Of a stretch of DNA of 23,150 bases, positions 20,779 to 23,150 are shown in pieces. The first letter of the stretch is position 1. Each line of letters starts with the position of its first letter. Below the pieces are notes generated by a model. It saw only the letters and a list, made by a program, of their open reading frames with translations, searched no databases and was not told where the DNA came from. The DNA comes from UBA668 sp031413415 (GTDB lineage Bacteria; Actinomycetota; Acidimicrobiia; Acidimicrobiales; Ilumatobacteraceae), in NCBI GenBank assembly GCA_031413415.1, contig JANOET010000283.1, positions 1 to 23,150 of the forward strand, read 5' to 3'. The position numbers and the translations under genes are program-made.

Positions 20779-21189
20779 TCATCCGGTGACGACGGGAAGG
20801 CCTGCGGCCTGCCAGTCGGCGATGCCACCCATGTCGCGCACGTTGGTGAAGCCGGCCTGCACCATCGCGTCGGCGGCGAGCGCGCTGCGTCGCCCACTCT
20901 GGCAGTAGACGAGGTAGGCCTCGTTCTTCGGCAGCGACTCGATGAGTTGGCTGAACTGGCCTCCCTCGAGGTCCAGGTTCGTCGCACCCTCGACATGACC
21001 TGCGGCGAACTCTGTGGGTGTACGCACGTCGACGACGGTCAGCCGGTCACCCATGTCCTGCATCACCGACGACCCCTCGGCTGCACTGATCTTCTGCACG
21101 TCACGCACGACCGCATCGCTGCCGCAACCGGCGAGCGCGACCGAGAAGGCGGCCGCAACGACGAAAAGCACGCTTCGGTTCACGGACAT
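20779..21189 (-). CDS. Rhodanese-domain lipoprotein
   Basis: Rhodanese domains carry sulfur as a persulfide on an active-site cysteine. This 136-residue protein begins with a lipoprotein signal (hydrophobic core then VALAGC, lipid Cys22) and a short spacer. The single rhodanese domain (about 40-136) shows VVDVRTPTEFAAGHVEGATNL, the active loop YCQSGRRSA with catalytic Cys96, and the closing GGIADWQAAGLPV. It is therefore anchored outside the cell membrane; the persulfide source and partner are unknown. The start is uncertain: ATG at 21187-21189 is used here, but a TAGAGT box seven bases before GTG 21181-21183 suggests a leaderless start two codons later. It heads the unit with the acyltransferase (10-base gap) and rnhA. 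Confidence 0.92.
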   Translation of the reverse strand: MSVNRSVLFVVAAAFSVALAGCGSDAVVRDVQKISAAEGSSVMQDMGDRLTVVDVRTPTEFAAGHVEGATNLDLEGGQFSQLIESLPKNEAYLVYCQSGRRSALAADAMVQAGFTNVRDMGGIADWQAAGLPVVTG

Positions 21190-21190
21190 C

Positions 21191-21196
21191 ACTCTA
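21191..21196 (-). promoter_or_regulatory. -10-like TAGAGT before rhodanese lipoprotein
   Basis: On the minus strand TAGAGT ends seven bases before a GTG at 21183, the same spacing seen before other first genes here. It would place transcription start at or next to that GTG. Confidence 0.35.
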
Positions 21197-21248
21197 CGCA
21201 CCCCCGGCCGACGGTTCCCCGCCGCCCGTCCTATGACACACTGCCAAC

Positions 21249-22511
21249 ATGCGGACGAGACCCCTCATCGCCGTCGTCGCGCTGCTCATCACCGCGCTCG
21301 CAACATTCGGCCCCGCCCCCACCGTCCAGGCGGCGCCTGCGGGATGCACGTCCACCAGCAACGGGTTGGTCATGCGGTGCGATCACTTCGTGCCCAGCGT
21401 CCGGCTCCGCGGTGCGATCGGCCTGCTCGGCGACTCGGTGCTCCTCGGCTCGTCCCCGGGGATCAGCAACCCGTCGTTGCCCACACTGCTGGGCCGGCGG
21501 AACTGGGGGCCGATCCGCATGACGACCGCACTCGGGATGCGGACGCGCAACGACGGCTCGCCGACAGGGTCCGCATGGTCAGTGGTCGGCGGCTGGAAGG
21601 CCGCCGGCTTCTCCCCCAAAGTGGTCGCGATCAATGTTGGCGCCAATCACCTGGGCGACTGCACCCCTGCCTCGGTCGCGACGTGCAGGAAGAAGGTCGA
21701 CGAGCTGGTCAACCGCATCCTTGCGCTGTGGCCCGACACCCAGGTGTGGTGGGCGAAGATCGTGCAGATCGGGTATCCGTCCGGGGTGTACACACCGGCA
21801 ATGCTCGGATGGAACGCTGCGATCGATGCTGCGGCGAAGGCACGTCCGGGCAACATGGTCGCCTGGGATTGGCCGGCCGCGCTGAAGGCGTCCGACATCG
21901 CCACCGACATCGGTGGCATCCACCCTGTCTCCGCAACCCAGTACGTGAAGCGCAGCACGCTCATCGCCGACCACCTCACGCTGTCGATCCGCTCGAGGTT
22001 CCTCGGACCGAGGGCGACGGCCCCGGCGAGCAGCCCGACGGGCGGGTTGGCCTTCATCCCCGATCGAGCGACCCGCGCCGTGTATTCCGGACCGTTGGCC
22101 GCAGGCGCCGACACGGTGCTCGACCTGTCGGGCATCGTCCCCACCGATACCGGTGCGGTCGCGCTCGGGTTGACCTCGGTCAAACCGGCCACGGGGGGTC
22201 ACGTGACGTTGTATCCGTGCGGCACCGCTGCTCCGAAGGTGTCCAGTCTCAACTTCGACGCCGGACAGGCGCGCAGTGCTCAGGCCATCGTGCGGCTCGA
22301 CCCCGGCCGCCGACTGTGCGCGCGGGCATCGGTGGCGACGACCGTCAGGATCTCGCTGCAGGGGTCGTTCGTGCCGCCCGCTGCCGGCACCGACACGTTC
22401 CGGTTCCTCCCACCTGCGCGCCTGCGCCACGACAACAATGAACGGACAAACGACGTCACATTCGGCCAATTTATTACGGATCAAACAAACCGAAGCGGTA
22501 ATGAAAGTTGA
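21249..22511 (+). CDS. Secreted SGNH-hydrolase-like protein, 3' end replaced at chimeric junction
   Basis: The product has a cleavable signal peptide (about 1-29, ending TVQAAPA) and an SGNH/GDSL-like domain (about 52-245): GLLGDSVLLG with Ser63, INVGANHLGDC with the oxyanion Asn132, and DIGGIHPVS with His224. The domain could be an esterase or a carbohydrate deacylase. From about residue 270 a second module (LYPCG..P..SSLN, VRLDPGRRLCARA, ISLQGSFVP, FRFLPPARL) resembles a beta-rich adhesion-like domain that recurs in acidimicrobial secreted proteins, in which PARLxDTR usually follows. Here PARL is followed by RHDNNERTND and then AT-rich codons to a stop at 22509-22511. True bacterial sequence therefore ends near 22,425-22,433 and the last 25-30 codons are foreign. 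It is divergent from the rhodanese gene, with no Shine-Dalgarno. Confidence 0.82.
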   Translation: MRTRPLIAVVALLITALATFGPAPTVQAAPAGCTSTSNGLVMRCDHFVPSVRLRGAIGLLGDSVLLGSSPGISNPSLPTLLGRRNWGPIRMTTALGMRTRNDGSPTGSAWSVVGGWKAAGFSPKVVAINVGANHLGDCTPASVATCRKKVDELVNRILALWPDTQVWWAKIVQIGYPSGVYTPAMLGWNAAIDAAAKARPGNMVAWDWPAALKASDIATDIGGIHPVSATQYVKRSTLIADHLTLSIRSRFLGPRATAPASSPTGGLAFIPDRATRAVYSGPLAAGADTVLDLSGIVPTDTGAVALGLTSVKPATGGHVTLYPCGTAAPKVSSLNFDAGQARSAQAIVRLDPGRRLCARASVATTVRISLQGSFVPPAAGTDTFRFLPPARLRHDNNERTNDVTFGQFITDQTNRSGNES

Positions 22512-22890
22512 GAATGAACAAGAAGAAATCAATCTACAGAATCTGATACAGATCCGTAACGAGCAATTGCACCGTATTGCGAAATCACATAGCAATACAA
22601 CAATGCCAAAATTACCGGCACCAACGACACTACAACAACAAAACGAGCAAAAATCGAATCTGTTGTTGAAACAAAGTTTGTCGAGTAGTGTCAAGAGCAA
22701 CAATAATGACATGATTCACAATGTCGTTGTTTGTATGCATCTAGAAACGAATCATAAAATTGATCGACAACAACAATTGCCACGGAAAATGTTAATACGA
22801 AACAACAACAACAACAAGAGAAATCATAAGAACAAAAATTGTTCCAAGCAAATTGGTGTCTTTAAAAAGTCAGTCAAACGAAAGCATTAA
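22438..22890 (+). CDS. Low-complexity Gln/Asn/Lys-rich open frame, possible eukaryotic exon
   Basis: I do not recognise this product. The frame stays open for about 150 codons in AT-rich DNA, longer than chance would usually give, and encodes a hydrophilic protein rich in Gln, Asn, Lys and Ser with Q and N runs and a basic C-terminus (FKKSVKRKH). ATGs occur at 22438 and 22501; the first sits right at the chimeric junction, so the true 5' end is probably missing. It may be an exon fragment or simply a CAA/AAC-rich non-coding stretch without stops. The opposite strand is also open over part of it, which weakens the coding case. Confidence 0.3.
   Translation: MNGQTTSHSANLLRIKQTEAVMKVENEQEEINLQNLIQIRNEQLHRIAKSHSNTTMPKLPAPTTLQQQNEQKSNLLLKQSLSSSVKSNNNDMIHNVVVCMHLETNHKIDRQQQLPRKMLIRNNNNNKRNHKNKNCSKQIGVFKKSVKRKH
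22801..22815 (+). repeat. (AAC)5 microsatellite
   Basis: Five AAC triplets in the AT-rich flank, encoding Asn5 if the surrounding frame is coding. CAA runs also occur at about 22,634 and 22,769. This triplet bias is more like a eukaryote than the bacterial part. Confidence 0.8.
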
Positions 22891-22958
22891 GATATCTTGT
22901 ACACAGTCGTCCTTCTTGTTGGTTTGCTGAAATTAATAAGTTGATTGACATCCATAGA

Positions 22959-23150
22959 TTACGACTTTTGAGAAAACCATGCAAATTTAGTCGGTCCTTT
23001 ACCAACAATCGGATACAGTGGTTCTAATTTCCCGGTTTCTGTATCTGGATTCAATCTCCATGTTGCTGTTACGAGTGCCGTTGCAATGGATAACCAAATT
23101 AATGTTATTCCTAACAATGTACCAGCGATTGGGTTGATACGATAGTATTG
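22959..23150 (-). CDS. TspO/MBR-like protein, C-terminal fragment
   Basis: The minus strand is open for 63 codons from the window end to TAA at 22959-22961. It begins QYYRINPIAGTLLGITLIWL, continues SIATALVTATWRLNPDTETG and ends KFAWFSQKS. TspO/MBR proteins (tryptophan-rich sensory protein, translocator protein) have five helices; the fifth carries an A-x-x-LL-x-x-x-x-x-W-x-x-[FI]A-x-x-L-x-x-x-x-[WI]-x-LN pattern, which this matches, placing the fragment at helix 5 plus a 30-residue tail. The tail is longer than in most bacterial TspO, and codon use is AT-rich, so it belongs to the foreign flank. These membrane proteins bind porphyrins or sterols. Identification rests on one helix and is moderate; the N-terminal part is outside the window. 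Confidence 0.5.
   Translation of the reverse strand, partial: QYYRINPIAGTLLGITLIWLSIATALVTATWRLNPDTETGKLEPLYPIVGKGPTKFAWFSQKS

Larger units (their letters stand above)
22431..23150. other. AT-rich, probably eukaryotic right flank
   Basis: Base composition falls abruptly from very GC-rich to AT-rich at about 22,431. The flank is rich in CAA, AAC and AAT triplets and lacks bacterial gene packing. It holds one long low-complexity open frame on the plus strand and a TspO-like C-terminal coding segment on the minus strand, converging with 68 bases between their stops. No rRNA, tRNA or mobile element is recognised. A eukaryotic source (for example an AT-rich invertebrate or protist) is inferred. 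Confidence 0.8.

Noticed and set aside
21579..22712. 377-codon minus-strand frame spanning the right junction
   Set aside because: Runs antisense through the SGNH gene and across the composition break; no family features.
1..23150. Defence island, biosynthetic cluster, prophage or transposon
   Set aside because: No transposase, integrase, phage, toxin-antitoxin, CRISPR or NRPS/PKS genes were recognised; the bacterial genes are mainly housekeeping and envelope functions.

Overview
The window is a chimera. Positions from about 30-50 to about 22,430 are one continuous block of very GC-rich bacterial DNA, densely packed with genes. Both ends are AT-rich and break a bacterial gene: lipB on the left and an SGNH-hydrolase gene on the right. 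The right flank (about 22,431-23,150) looks eukaryotic. It has CAA/AAC-rich low-complexity sequence, a Q/N/K-rich open frame, and the C-terminal 63 codons of a TspO/MBR-like membrane protein running off the end. The bacterial block resembles a high-GC actinobacterium. I favour an Acidimicrobiia (Ilumatobacter-like) source from gene content, codon use and the frequent TANNNT-(6-9 nt)-start arrangement typical of leaderless transcripts. That placement is inference. A bacterial contaminant or symbiont contig joined to a eukaryotic contig is more likely than a functional transfer, because nearly all bacterial genes are intact and keep bacterial start signals.

Layout. 53-3161 (minus): lpdA, sucB-type E2 and truncated lipB, a 2-oxoacid dehydrogenase/lipoate group. 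3264-3695 (minus): an anchored protein of unknown function. 3732-4331 (plus): an MPT53/DsbE-like thioredoxin-fold lipoprotein whose first redox cysteine position is an in-frame TGA, with a SECIS-like hairpin just downstream (candidate selenoprotein). 4342-7975: OB-fold protein, two TrkA-type RCK proteins (one with a one-base homopolymer frameshift) and a KimA-like APC potassium permease. This resembles the actinobacterial ceoBC neighbourhood. 8024-9830: two convergent SDR-fold epimerase genes. 9862-11498: YceI and VOC genes divergent from a MarR regulator across a clear inverted repeat. 11504-12661: argJ. 12664-14727: secreted multicopper oxidase. 14955-18240: HSD10-like SDR divergent from a family III CoA-transferase, followed by a metal-dependent amidohydrolase. 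18268-21189 (minus): rhodanese lipoprotein, OatA-like acyltransferase-SGNH protein and RNase HI with a clamp-binding-like C-terminus. 21249 to about 22,430 (plus): secreted SGNH hydrolase, cut by the junction.

The most notable items are the candidate UxxC selenolipoprotein, the two chimeric junctions, the possible sliding-clamp motif on RNase HI, and the mix of leaderless first genes with Shine-Dalgarno-led downstream genes. No rRNA, tRNA, CRISPR array, insertion sequence or integrase was seen.
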